A DNA stretch of 7,864 bases from an uncultured Eubacteriales bacterium (GTDB lineage: Bacteria; Bacillota; Clostridia; Oscillospirales; Feifaniaceae): NCBI GenBank assembly GCA_902474785.1, contig CABRXB010000044.1, forward strand, positions 1 to 7,864. The letters run 5' to 3'. A program made the translations under genes and the position numbers. Each line of letters begins with the position of its first letter. The first letter of the stretch is position 1. Below, piece after piece: positions 1-5,929 of the stretch. The notes beneath the pieces are model-generated. The model saw only the letters and a program-made list of their open reading frames with translations. It had not been told where the DNA came from and ran no database searches.

Positions 1-410
1 GCATACAGCAGCTGCACCTTGGGGTCGTGATCCCCTTGCGCAAATTCATTGAGAATGGGCATGGCCTTGAAGAGCAGCGCCGCAGAGTCGAGCGCCCCGC
101 CGCCAAAGTCGAGATCAGGCGCCGGGCAGAGGTCGGGACAGGGCGTCGGGGGTGGGGGCGGAGGCGGAGGCGGACAGGGGGGGTGCTCGTGCTTATTGTG
201 CCCATCCGGTCGGTCACGTCCGCTTCGCGCGCGCTCCTTTTTGTCCTCCCTGCCGCCATGCCCCTCGCGGCGATGCTCCGGTTCACAGGGGTCGCATGCC
301 GGCGGCGGGGGCGGAGCATCCCCCATCATGCCGCCCAGCATGGAGGCGATACGGCTGAGTTTGTCGGCGTTTTCCGGATCTCCCAGCAGCCCGGATAAGA
401 GATCGCTCAT
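1..410 (-). CDS. Pro/Cys-rich small protein of unknown function, 3' end beyond the left edge
   Basis: The reading frame starts at the ATG at 410 on the minus strand and is open to the window edge, giving 136 visible residues. The N-terminus (MSDLLSGLLGDPENADKLSR, then IASMLGGMMGD) is a short helical Leu/Met-rich segment. Residues 33-100 form a low-complexity linker with two proline runs (33-37 and a run of nine at 80-88), charged His/Arg/Lys stretches (45-76) and cysteines at 39, 42, 79, 91 and 95. From about residue 101 it becomes ordered again (LDSAALLFKAMPILNEF). I see no signal peptide or membrane segment. The start lies 12 nt after the stop of the neighbouring minus-strand gene and has no clear Shine-Dalgarno, so translational coupling is likely. 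From memory, pairs of small proteins like these recur in Clostridia without assigned function. That resemblance is an inference. The function is unknown. Confidence 0.72.
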   Translation of the reverse strand, partial: MSDLLSGLLGDPENADKLSRIASMLGGMMGDAPPPPPACDPCEPEHRREGHGGREDKKERARSGRDRPDGHNKHEHPPCPPPPPPPPPTPCPDLCPAPDLDFGGGALDSAALLFKAMPILNEFAQGDHDPKVQLLY

Positions 411-422
411 GTCGGCCAAGGG

Positions 423-770
423 TCAGCCCCCCAGTGTGCCTTTGAGTTTTTGCAGGTTCTCGGGGGTGAGCAGGCTGCGCAACCGCTCGGGATTTTTCAT
501 CAGACTTTCCAGTCGCGCCAGATCCCGTTCGCTGAGCCCTTTGAGCATCCCTTCAAGCTGCTGCGGATTGCCGAGCTTTTTCACGGCTGCCGCCGCGTCG
601 CCGCCCAGTCCCTGCTCAAGCTGCTGCATCATGCGCTGCAGGTCGGCCCCCTGCCCGCTTTGTCCACCCGCAGGGGCTGTCTTCTCCTGCTGCTGCGCCG
701 CCATCTCCTCACTTCTCTGCTGTTGCTGTCCATATGCCCCCTGCTCCCGATCTGATCTGCGATTTCGCAC
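423..770 (-). CDS. Conserved-looking small Gln/Leu-rich helical protein of unknown function
   Basis: I chose the GTG at 770 as start because a strong AAAGGAG (780-786 on the minus strand) sits 9 nt upstream. An ATG at 821 is possible but has no such site, and the internal ATG at 704 abuts GAGGAG with no spacing. From the GTG the protein is 115 residues. Residues 10-50 are Gln/Glu/Ala-rich and probably disordered. Residues 66-113 are strongly helical and contain two related segments, NPQQLEGMLKGLSERDLARL and KNPERLRSLLTPENLQKL, each of the form NPxxLxxLL. This looks like a short repeat of helical hairpins. There is no catalytic motif, signal peptide or transmembrane segment. It is the first gene of a minus-strand pair with the Pro/Cys-rich gene 12 nt downstream, and it is divergent from hom. 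A scaffold or regulatory role can be imagined, but nothing in the sequence proves it. Confidence 0.7.
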   Translation of the reverse strand: MRNRRSDREQGAYGQQQQRSEEMAAQQQEKTAPAGGQSGQGADLQRMMQQLEQGLGGDAAAAVKKLGNPQQLEGMLKGLSERDLARLESLMKNPERLRSLLTPENLQKLKGTLGG

Positions 771-894
771 ACAAACCCACTCCTTTCCAAAAATCCATCC
801 AAAAACATTCGTCTGGGTCATCTTATGCGACGGCGCCCTCCTTCGTGACGAAAAAGCACGTCCTTTCGCGCTCTTTTTTGGTCAATACTTCCAC

Positions 895-923
895 TTGCTC
901 TTTTTGGCCAGATTTGTTACACT
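895..923 (+). promoter_or_regulatory. Probable sigma-A promoter of hom (extended -10)
   Basis: TTGCTC at 895-900 serves as the -35 box. A 17-bp spacer leads to TACACT at 918-923, which matches TATAAT at four of six positions. A TG dinucleotide at 915-916 one base before the -10 makes it an extended -10. The region is AT-rich against a GC-rich background. Transcription would start near 930, leaving a leader of about 53 nt before the hom ATG. Spacing and context support it, but the -35 is weak. Confidence 0.5.
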
Positions 924-932
924 TGTATCTAT

Positions 933-964
933 ATCAAAAACATTTGTGTTTTCATCAAAAACAT
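933..964 (+). repeat. Two direct repeats ATCAAAAACAT in the hom leader
   Basis: The 11-mer ATCAAAAACAT occurs exactly at 933-943 and again at 954-964, a 21-bp centre spacing that equals two helical turns. A one-base-longer relative, ATCCAAAAACAT, lies at 797-808 on the other side of the promoter. The segment TGTTTT at 947-952 can pair either with AAAACA at 937-942 or with AAAACA at 958-963. The repeats lie downstream of the predicted -10 and upstream of the ribosome binding site, so they could be an operator or simply an AT-rich leader. Confidence 0.45.
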
Positions 965-982
965 ATACACGAGGAGGCCCCT

Positions 983-2149
983 ATGAAGATCGCACTGCTT
1001 GGCTTTGGCGTGGTGGGTCGCGGCGTATACGACATCTGTCAGACGCTGCCGCACCTGACGGTGACGCGCATTTTGCGTCGCCCCGGCTCCCCAAAGGAGC
1101 TGCCCATTGTCACCGACCGCTTTGAGGACATTGTCAACGACCCTTCCATCGACTGCGTGGTGGAGGCCATGGGCGGCCTGCACCCAGCCAGAGAATATCT
1201 GCTTGCATGCATGGCGGCCGGCAAGCAGGTTGTGACCTCCAACAAAGCGGTGCTTGCGGCCTTTTACGACGAGCTCGTCGATGCGGCGCGCAGGGCTGGC
1301 GTGGCGCTGGGCTGCGAGGCGTGCGTTGCGGGCGGCGTCCCCTTTCTGGCCGCTTTGAAAAAGGCGGCGCGCGTCGAACCGCTTTCGGGCTTTTCCGGCA
1401 TTTTAAACGGCACCACCAACTACATTTTGAGCCGCATGGTGGAGGAGGGGGCCGACTTTGATGAGGTCTTACGCGCCGCGCAGGAGCTTGGCTATGCCGA
1501 GGCAGACCCCAGCGCCGACATCGACGGGCTCGACGTGCAAAACAAGGCCATCATCGCCTGCGGCATGGCCTTTTCCTTTGCGCCCGCCCATGATCAGGCG
1601 CCCACCTTTGGCATCCGCTCGATTTGCGGGCAGGATGTCGCTGACATTCTCTCCATGGGGCGCGTGCCAAAACTTTTGGCCATGGCGCGGCGCGAGGGCG
1701 ACGCCCTGTGCTGCACGGTGGAGCCCGTGCTGGTGGAAAAAGGCTCGCTCGAGGCCGCCGTCTCCCTGAACTACAACCTGGGCGCGCTGGAAGCCGCCGG
1801 CATCGGCGCGCTCAAGTTCTACGGTCAGGGCGCCGGCGCGCTGCCCACCGGCAACGCCGTGGTACAGGATGTGCTCGACATTGCGGCGGGCTCCAGAGAA
1901 ACCCCGCCGTGTGAAGGCGGCGCGCTGCACGCCGACCTCTCGCTGCTGCACGCACGCTGGTGGCTGCGCCTGTCGGCGCGGGCGGCGGACGCAGCAAGGG
2001 CGGCGCTGGGCGACGATTGCGGCGAGGTGCGGCAACGTGGGGAAAGTGTGGTGCTTGAAACCAAAGAGCTGCCGGCCGACCGCTTCTATGCGCTGCGCGA
2101 TCAGCTTCTCACCCTGGATGAAAGCCTGTTTTGCGCGCGCTTTGCGTGA
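983..2149 (+). CDS. hom: Homoserine dehydrogenase
   Basis: The enzyme reduces L-aspartate-4-semialdehyde to L-homoserine with NAD(P)H in the cytoplasm, the branch step towards threonine and methionine. The ATG at 983 is preceded by GAGGAGG (971-977) at 5 nt spacing, giving 388 residues. The N-terminal Rossmann domain shows GFGVVGRG (7-14), the EAMGG segment (61-65) and the SNKA loop (86-89). The catalytic domain carries NGTTNYIL (142-149) and EADPSADIDGLDVQNK (173-188). By family comparison E173, D179, D184 and K188 are the substrate/catalytic residues. YGQGAGALPTGNAVVQD (280-296) is the conserved cofactor-domain return. Family members with a C-terminal ACT domain are usually about 430 residues; here only about 65 residues (324-388) follow, resembling a shrunken ACT-like unit. 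It is divergent from the small minus-strand genes and lies upstream of the kinase and asd genes. Confidence 0.97.
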   Translation: MKIALLGFGVVGRGVYDICQTLPHLTVTRILRRPGSPKELPIVTDRFEDIVNDPSIDCVVEAMGGLHPAREYLLACMAAGKQVVTSNKAVLAAFYDELVDAARRAGVALGCEACVAGGVPFLAALKKAARVEPLSGFSGILNGTTNYILSRMVEEGADFDEVLRAAQELGYAEADPSADIDGLDVQNKAIIACGMAFSFAPAHDQAPTFGIRSICGQDVADILSMGRVPKLLAMARREGDALCCTVEPVLVEKGSLEAAVSLNYNLGALEAAGIGALKFYGQGAGALPTGNAVVQDVLDIAAGSRETPPCEGGALHADLSLLHARWWLRLSARAADAARAALGDDCGEVRQRGESVVLETKELPADRFYALRDQLLTLDESLFCARFA

Positions 2150-2675
2150 GAGCGGGCCCTGCCCGCTTTGGAGCGGCTCCCACTTCGGCTGTATTGGCGA
2201 CGCCGTATCTGTTTTGCTTTTCGCTGCGCGGCGCACACTGAATTGAAATCCCTTGCCGCGCGCTTTGCGCAGAGCGGCAAACAGCTGTTTTGCCCGGTGG
2301 CGCACAGCCTTCAATCAAGCCCTACTCGCGGCGCTTTGTAAAACCGCTCGCTTGCAGCGCCGCAGCACACAGTTTCCCGCTTTCTGAATGGATCCCCATG
2401 GCTGCTCCATTTTGCGAAGGCAACATCTATGCGTCTTGTCCTGTGGCACGCCGCTGGATTGAGAAACATTTGACGCAAACGCTTGATGCGACCACTTTTG
2501 CTAACCCGTTTTGGCGATACGATGTAACGTTTAACGCTTGCTCTGAAACAACGCCTCTTGCCCTGCGTTTCGCGGGGTGGCCTTTGGCCGCCCTTTGGCA
2601 ATGCGGTATGGCAGTTGTCATCGAAAAGTTTCACTTGCCGCGCGCTTTGGCGTGAGATCGCTCCCCTGTTTTGCT
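2125..2675 (+). repeat. Dispersed short repeats across the hom 3' end and the hom-kinase spacer
   Basis: A core GCGCGCTTTG followed by (G)CG and a purine-rich AGA(G/T)CG tail occurs at 2135-2155, 2258-2277 and 2640-2660. The last two are also preceded by TTGCC and are about 382 bp apart. A second word, CTGTTTTGC, occurs at 2126-2134, 2209-2217, 2285-2293 and 2666-2674, beside or between the first. The 2253-2280 copy folds into a hairpin: TTGCCGC and GCGGCAA arms around a nested GCGC-TTT-GCGC. This looks like a fragmented intergenic repeat family. It could be chance clustering of GC-rich words, but the combination with CTGTTTTGC argues against that. Confidence 0.45.
2151..2170 (+). terminator. 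Hairpin directly after the hom stop, possible terminator
   Basis: Two bases after the TGA, AGCGGGC (2151-2157) and GCCCGCT (2161-2167) form a perfect 7-bp GC-rich stem with a CCT loop. Only three T residues follow (2167-2169), so efficiency as an intrinsic terminator is uncertain. The position right at the gene end favours a role in 3' end formation or mRNA stability. Confidence 0.4.
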
Positions 2676-2764
2676 CCCGGGTGTGATTGAAACGCTGCGC
2701 CTGCGCAGATACGCCCCACAGTCACCCTAGAAAACACGCTTTATCAAAAGGAGAATCTTTCATC
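2171..2764. other. Hom-kinase spacer without a convincing gene
   Basis: This stretch of about 600 bp separates hom from the aspartate kinase gene. Its middle (about 2400-2580) is close to 52% G+C, clearly lower than the flanking genes. Both strands have modest open frames there: plus 2398-2655 and minus 2311-2634. Neither has a ribosome binding site or a recognisable protein, so I do not call them. I looked for a lysine riboswitch and a T-box before the kinase and recognised neither. A short palindrome CTGCGC-CT-GCGCAG lies at 2695-2708, about 55 nt before the kinase start. TTGAAA at 2687-2692 could be a -35, but TACGCC 17 bp downstream is a poor -10, so I make no promoter call. Confidence 0.6.
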
Positions 2765-4087
2765 ATGCTCAAGGTTGCCAAATTCGGCGGCTCCTCTCTG
2801 GCCGACGCCGCCCAGTTCCAGAAGGTCAAATCCATCGTCTCATCCGACCCTGCGCGCAGGCTCATCGTGGTTTCCGCCTCTGGCAAGCGCCACAAGGACG
2901 ACAACAAGATCACCGATCTGCTCTATCTGTGCCATGCGCACCTGCAATACTCCGTCTCCTGCGAGCAGGTCTTCTCCATGATCGAGACGCGCTACCTCGA
3001 CATCAAGCGCGAACTCGATCTTCAGGTGGACATCGAGCGCGACTTTGCGAGGCTGCGCCAAAAGCTCGACAAGAGCCTCTCGGTCGACGAGCTGGTTTCG
3101 CGCGGGGAGTATCTCACGGCGCGCATGATGGCCGAATATCTCGGCTACGACTTTGTCGACGCCGCCGCGCTCGTCTGCTTCGACTACGACGGCAAGCTCA
3201 ACATCGACAAGACCTATGAGGCCATCCGCGAGGCGCTTGCCGTCCATGAGCGCATCGTCATGCCCGGGTTTTACGGCAGCCTTCCCAGCGGACGCATCAA
3301 GGTGCTTTCCCGCGGGGGCAGCGACATCAGCGGGGCGCTGCTGGCGGCGGCGGCCGGGGCCGACATCTACGAGAACTGGACCGATGTGTCGGGCATTCTC
3401 ATGGCCGACCCGCGCATCATCGACAACCCCCGCCGCATCGACACCATCACCTACCCCGAGCTGCGCGAGATGGCCTATATGGGTGCAAACGTGCTGCACG
3501 AGGGCGCGATCTACCCCGTCAAGGACGCCGGCATCCCCATCAACATCCGCAACACCAACGCCCCCGACGACCCCGGCACCATCATCTGCGACGAGGAGAG
3601 CGCCATGCCGGTGCAGGACGACCCCCTCATCACAGGTCTGACCGGGAAAAAGAATTTCACGGTCGTCACGGTCTCCAAAAATCAGCAGGAGGACAATTTG
3701 GGCATCATCCGTCGGACGCTCGAGATCTTTGAAAAGTACCGCGTTGAGGTGGAGCACATCCCCTCGGGCATCGACAGTTTCTCGGTTGTCGTGGCTTCCG
3801 ATCAGGTGGAGAGCTGCATCTACGACATCGTGGGCGAAATCCGCGCCGTCTGCCGGCCGGCCGACATCCGCGTGATCGACTCCATGGCCCTTGTCGCCGT
3901 GGTCGGACGCGGCATGTCCTACCGTCCCGGCGTGTCGGGCCGCCTGTTTGCCGCCCTCGGCGACGCGCAGGTCAACATCCGCATGATCGCGCAGGGCAGC
4001 GACGAGCTCAACATCATCGTGGGTGTGGAAAACAAGGACTTTGAAAGGGCCCTGCGCATCATCTTCCAGAATTTTGTGCAGCAGTGA
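2765..4087 (+). CDS. lysC: Aspartate kinase (aspartokinase), monofunctional with two ACT domains
   Basis: The enzyme phosphorylates L-aspartate with ATP to 4-phospho-L-aspartate, the committed step for lysine/diaminopimelate, threonine and methionine. The ATG at 2765 follows AAAAGGAG (2746-2753) at 11 nt spacing and begins directly at MLKVAKFGGSS, where family members begin, giving 440 residues. The amino-acid-kinase domain (1-280) shows KFGGSS (6-11), SRGE (112-115), SRGGSD (182-187) and WTDVSG (205-210). Two ACT domains follow at about 297-366 and 374-437, the second with NIRMIAQGSDELNIIVG (404-420). The length and undivided C-terminus resemble the YclM/ThrD class of Bacillus rather than the alpha/beta LysC with its internal start. 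Feedback inhibition by lysine and/or threonine is expected from the family but cannot be read from the sequence. The gene could equally be named yclM or thrD; lysC is a generic choice. Confidence 0.95.
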   Translation: MLKVAKFGGSSLADAAQFQKVKSIVSSDPARRLIVVSASGKRHKDDNKITDLLYLCHAHLQYSVSCEQVFSMIETRYLDIKRELDLQVDIERDFARLRQKLDKSLSVDELVSRGEYLTARMMAEYLGYDFVDAAALVCFDYDGKLNIDKTYEAIREALAVHERIVMPGFYGSLPSGRIKVLSRGGSDISGALLAAAAGADIYENWTDVSGILMADPRIIDNPRRIDTITYPELREMAYMGANVLHEGAIYPVKDAGIPINIRNTNAPDDPGTIICDEESAMPVQDDPLITGLTGKKNFTVVTVSKNQQEDNLGIIRRTLEIFEKYRVEVEHIPSGIDSFSVVVASDQVESCIYDIVGEIRAVCRPADIRVIDSMALVAVVGRGMSYRPGVSGRLFAALGDAQVNIRMIAQGSDELNIIVGVENKDFERALRIIFQNFVQQ

Positions 4088-4140
4088 CATCAAGAAGAAG
4101 AACGCTTTGAAGCGCGTGTCATGATACAGGGCTTTGGCTG

Positions 4141-4200
4141 AAGGCGGGACTCTTTTGACCGCCGGCCAAGGGCGCGATCTCTGGCGCGCCCCGCCTTTCT
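4141..4200 (+). terminator. Branched hairpin after the aspartate kinase gene, possible terminator
   Basis: AAGGCGGG at 4141-4148 is the exact reverse complement of CCCGCCTT at 4190-4197, followed by TCT. Within the enclosed segment GGGCGCG (4170-4176) pairs with CGCGCCC (4185-4191), so the inner and outer stems compete for two bases. The structure lies 54-110 nt after the stop. The T-rich tail (TTTCT) is short, so this is a candidate terminator or 3' stability element only. Confidence 0.4.
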
Positions 4201-4691
4201 CCCCGGCGCGGTGCGTACGGTTTCCACAACATGGGCGTGTCGCGCGCCCACGCAGGAGGGCCCGGTTGGGCGTTTGCCCGGGCGGGGTGCGGTTCGATTT
4301 ATATTGAGGCGCAAGATGCCCGCAACCCCCGCAAGCTTGCACTTGATGCGGCCCCCGATGCCTGCCCGGAGCGCCTCGCACAAGCGGGCCAGACAATTCC
4401 CCTTGAAAGAGCGGGCGGGCGCCCGGGCGTACATGGGCGGCAGACATCGCCTTGCGACAGGCCGAGCGGCAGACCTCTCGACACATAACCCCTTAGCGCC
4501 TGGCGCAGATGCAGCCGCCCGACTGCGCCGAATCAAAGAAGGCGCTGCGCGCCTGCGCATCGCTCCCGCCATCCGCCCGGCCTGCCTGATTTGCCAGCGC
4601 CCTTCCCCCCGGATTTTACCCAAGGCATTGCCATCAAACAGAACATCACAAAAAACCAAGCCAACATCAAATGCATCAAGGAGGGTTTTCC
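4201..4691. other. Kinase-asd spacer without a convincing gene
   Basis: About 490 bp of GC-rich sequence precedes asd. The minus strand is open from 4659 to 4090, but the product is an Arg/Ala-rich string with no domain or ribosome binding site, typical of random GC-rich DNA. Inverted repeats include a long imperfect hairpin around TTGGGC-GTTT-GCCCGG (about 4265-4285) and GGCGC-TGC-GCGCC (4540-4552). The last 60 bases turn A-rich, with several ATCA(A/C)A words, as in the leaders of the other two aspartate genes. No good -35/-10 pair was found. The asd ribosome binding site AAGGAGG is at 4678-4684. Confidence 0.6.
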
Positions 4692-5693
4692 ATGAGAGAA
4701 TACCGCGTGGCGATTTTAGGCGCGACCGGAGCGGTCGGCCGCGAGATGATGAAAATTTTGGAAGAGCGCGAATTTCCCATCAGCGAACTGCGTCTTTTGG
4801 CCTCCGCGCGCAGCGCAGGGCTTCGCCTGCCCTTTCGCGGGGAGGAAGTTGCGATTGTCGAGGCCACGCCGCAGGCCTTTGCAGGGTGTGATATCGTGCT
4901 GGGCGCTGTGGAAAACGACGTGGCCGAGCAACTGCTGCCCCATGCGGTTGCCCAGGGCGCCGTTGTGATCGACAACTCGAGCGCCTATCGTCTTGACCCC
5001 GAAGTGCCGCTCGTGGTGCCGGAGGTCAACCCGCAGGACATCGCCTGGCACAAGGGCCTGATCGCCAACCCCAACTGCACCACCATCATCACGGCCACGG
5101 CTGTGTCCGGCATCCACCGCCTCTCCCCCATTCAAAAGATGGTGGCTTCCACCTACCAGGCGGTATCGGGCGCCGGCGTGGGCGGTATGCGAGAGCTCGA
5201 GCAGCAGGTGGCGGCCCGCTTCAAGGGGGAGGAGATCTCCTGCGCCACCTTCCCCTACCAGATCGCCTACAACCTCATCCCGCAGATCGGCTCGTTTGAC
5301 GCGCAGGGCTACAGCAGCGAGGAGATGAAGCTGCAAAACGAGGGGCGCAAGATTTTGCACGCCGATCAGATGCGCGTCACCTGCACCTGTGTCCGCGTGC
5401 CGGTCCTGCGGTCGCATTCGGTGTCGGTCTCGATTGAGACGCAGCAGCCGCTTTCGCTTGAGCAGGTGCGCGACGCCGTCGCACAGTCGCCCGGCTGCCT
5501 GCTGGTGGACGACCCTGCAAACAAACGCTACCCCATGCCGCTCGACACCACAGATCAGGATCTGGTGTATGTCGGGCGCATCCGCCGCGATCTGACCAGC
5601 GACACCGGCGGCATCGCGCTGTGGTGCTGCGGCGACCAGATTCGCAAGGGCGCCGCCACCAACGCCGTGCAGATCGCCCAGCTCGCGCAGTAA
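4692..5693 (+). CDS. asd: Aspartate-semialdehyde dehydrogenase
   Basis: The enzyme reduces 4-phospho-L-aspartate to L-aspartate-4-semialdehyde with NADPH, releasing phosphate. It is the step between the kinase upstream and either homoserine dehydrogenase or dihydrodipicolinate synthesis. The ATG at 4692 has AAGGAGG (4678-4684) at 7 nt spacing and gives 333 residues, a normal family length. The N-terminal NADP-binding domain shows GATGAVG (10-16) and IDNSSAYR (93-100). NPNCTT (126-131) holds the catalytic nucleophile C129. TYQAVSGAG (154-162) is the conserved dimer/active-site segment. RVPVLRSHS (235-243) supplies substrate-binding Arg and the acid/base H242. The C-terminal GDQIRKGAATNA (314-325) completes the fold. 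Where many homologues read SAGGS, this protein has GAVEND (71-76), a sub-family variant rather than a defect. A strong terminator follows immediately. Confidence 0.97.
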   Translation: MREYRVAILGATGAVGREMMKILEEREFPISELRLLASARSAGLRLPFRGEEVAIVEATPQAFAGCDIVLGAVENDVAEQLLPHAVAQGAVVIDNSSAYRLDPEVPLVVPEVNPQDIAWHKGLIANPNCTTIITATAVSGIHRLSPIQKMVASTYQAVSGAGVGGMRELEQQVAARFKGEEISCATFPYQIAYNLIPQIGSFDAQGYSSEEMKLQNEGRKILHADQMRVTCTCVRVPVLRSHSVSVSIETQQPLSLEQVRDAVAQSPGCLLVDDPANKRYPMPLDTTDQDLVYVGRIRRDLTSDTGGIALWCCGDQIRKGAATNAVQIAQLAQ

Positions 5694-5702
5694 CGAAAAC
5701 AA

Positions 5703-5755
5703 AAAAGCGGCCTCCCCTCTGTCGGCTTCTGGCCGAGGGGCGGTCGCTTTTCTTT
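5703..5755 (+). terminator. Strong intrinsic terminator of asd
   Basis: Starting 10 nt after the asd stop, AAAAGCGGCC-T-CCCCTC pairs with GAGGGG-C-GGTCGCTTTT, giving about 16 base pairs including one G-T wobble and one mismatch. The loop contains a smaller alternative stem, TCGGC/GCCGA. The T-rich tail TTTTCTTT follows. The A-run on the 5' side makes it potentially bidirectional. Confidence 0.85.
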
Positions 5756-5767
5756 CCCCTGTCTTTG

Positions 5768-5776
5768 TGGTACAAT
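5768..5776 (+). promoter_or_regulatory. Extended -10 promoter-like element
   Basis: TGG-TACAAT at 5768-5776 matches an extended -10 (TG, one base, then five of six positions of TATAAT). The expected -35 area (5748-5753) reads TTTTCT, inside the T-tail of the asd terminator, and is a poor match. If active, transcription would start near 5783 and read towards the tandem array and the 6765-7469 gene. Confidence 0.4.
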
Positions 5777-5787
5777 GGTTTCACTGT

Positions 5788-5825
5788 AAAGCTTTGGGAC
5801 GATTGGGCCGAGCGCCCAGCTTTTT
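5788..5825 (+). terminator. Terminator-like hairpin shortly after the putative promoter
   Basis: TGGGC (5804-5808) and GCCCA (5814-5818) form a 5-bp stem with loop CGAGC, followed by GC and a run of five T. An outer pairing of AAAGCT (5788-5793) with AGCTTT (5818-5823) can extend or compete with it. It lies about 45 nt after the predicted transcription start, so it could act as an attenuator or end a very short RNA. Confidence 0.45.
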
Positions 5826-5929
5826 GCCCACACCGGGCATGCCAAGCGATTTGCCTTTCACATCTCACGGCACTAAGCAATCTTCGATACCCGACCGACC
5901 TGCCAAGCAGGTGCCCGATGAGCAGAAAG

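Noticed and set aside
49..1125. 358-codon plus-strand frame over the left genes and the start of hom
   Set aside because: Ser/Cys/Pro-rich low-complexity product that overlaps the minus-strand genes and the hom promoter and 5' end.
1469..2314. 281-codon minus-strand frame inside hom
   Set aside because: Antisense to the catalytic domain of hom, with no domain of its own.
2380..2764. Lysine riboswitch or T-box before the aspartate kinase gene
   Set aside because: I could not find the lysine riboswitch conserved core or a T-box GGGTGGNACCGCG sequence; GGGGTGGCC near 2575 is only a superficial match.
2840..4486. 548-codon open frame on the minus strand across the aspartate kinase gene
   Set aside because: It is antisense to a gene with unmistakable motifs; GC-rich codon use on the plus strand removes stops from the opposite frame. 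Its product is His/Asp/Val-rich with no domain.
4090..4659. 189-codon minus-strand frame in the kinase-asd spacer
   Set aside because: Arg/Ala-rich string with no motif and no ribosome binding site. It could not be excluded outright but looks like random GC-rich sequence.
4716..5702. 328-codon open frame on the minus strand across asd
   Set aside because: Same antisense shadow effect; no ribosome binding site and no recognisable protein.
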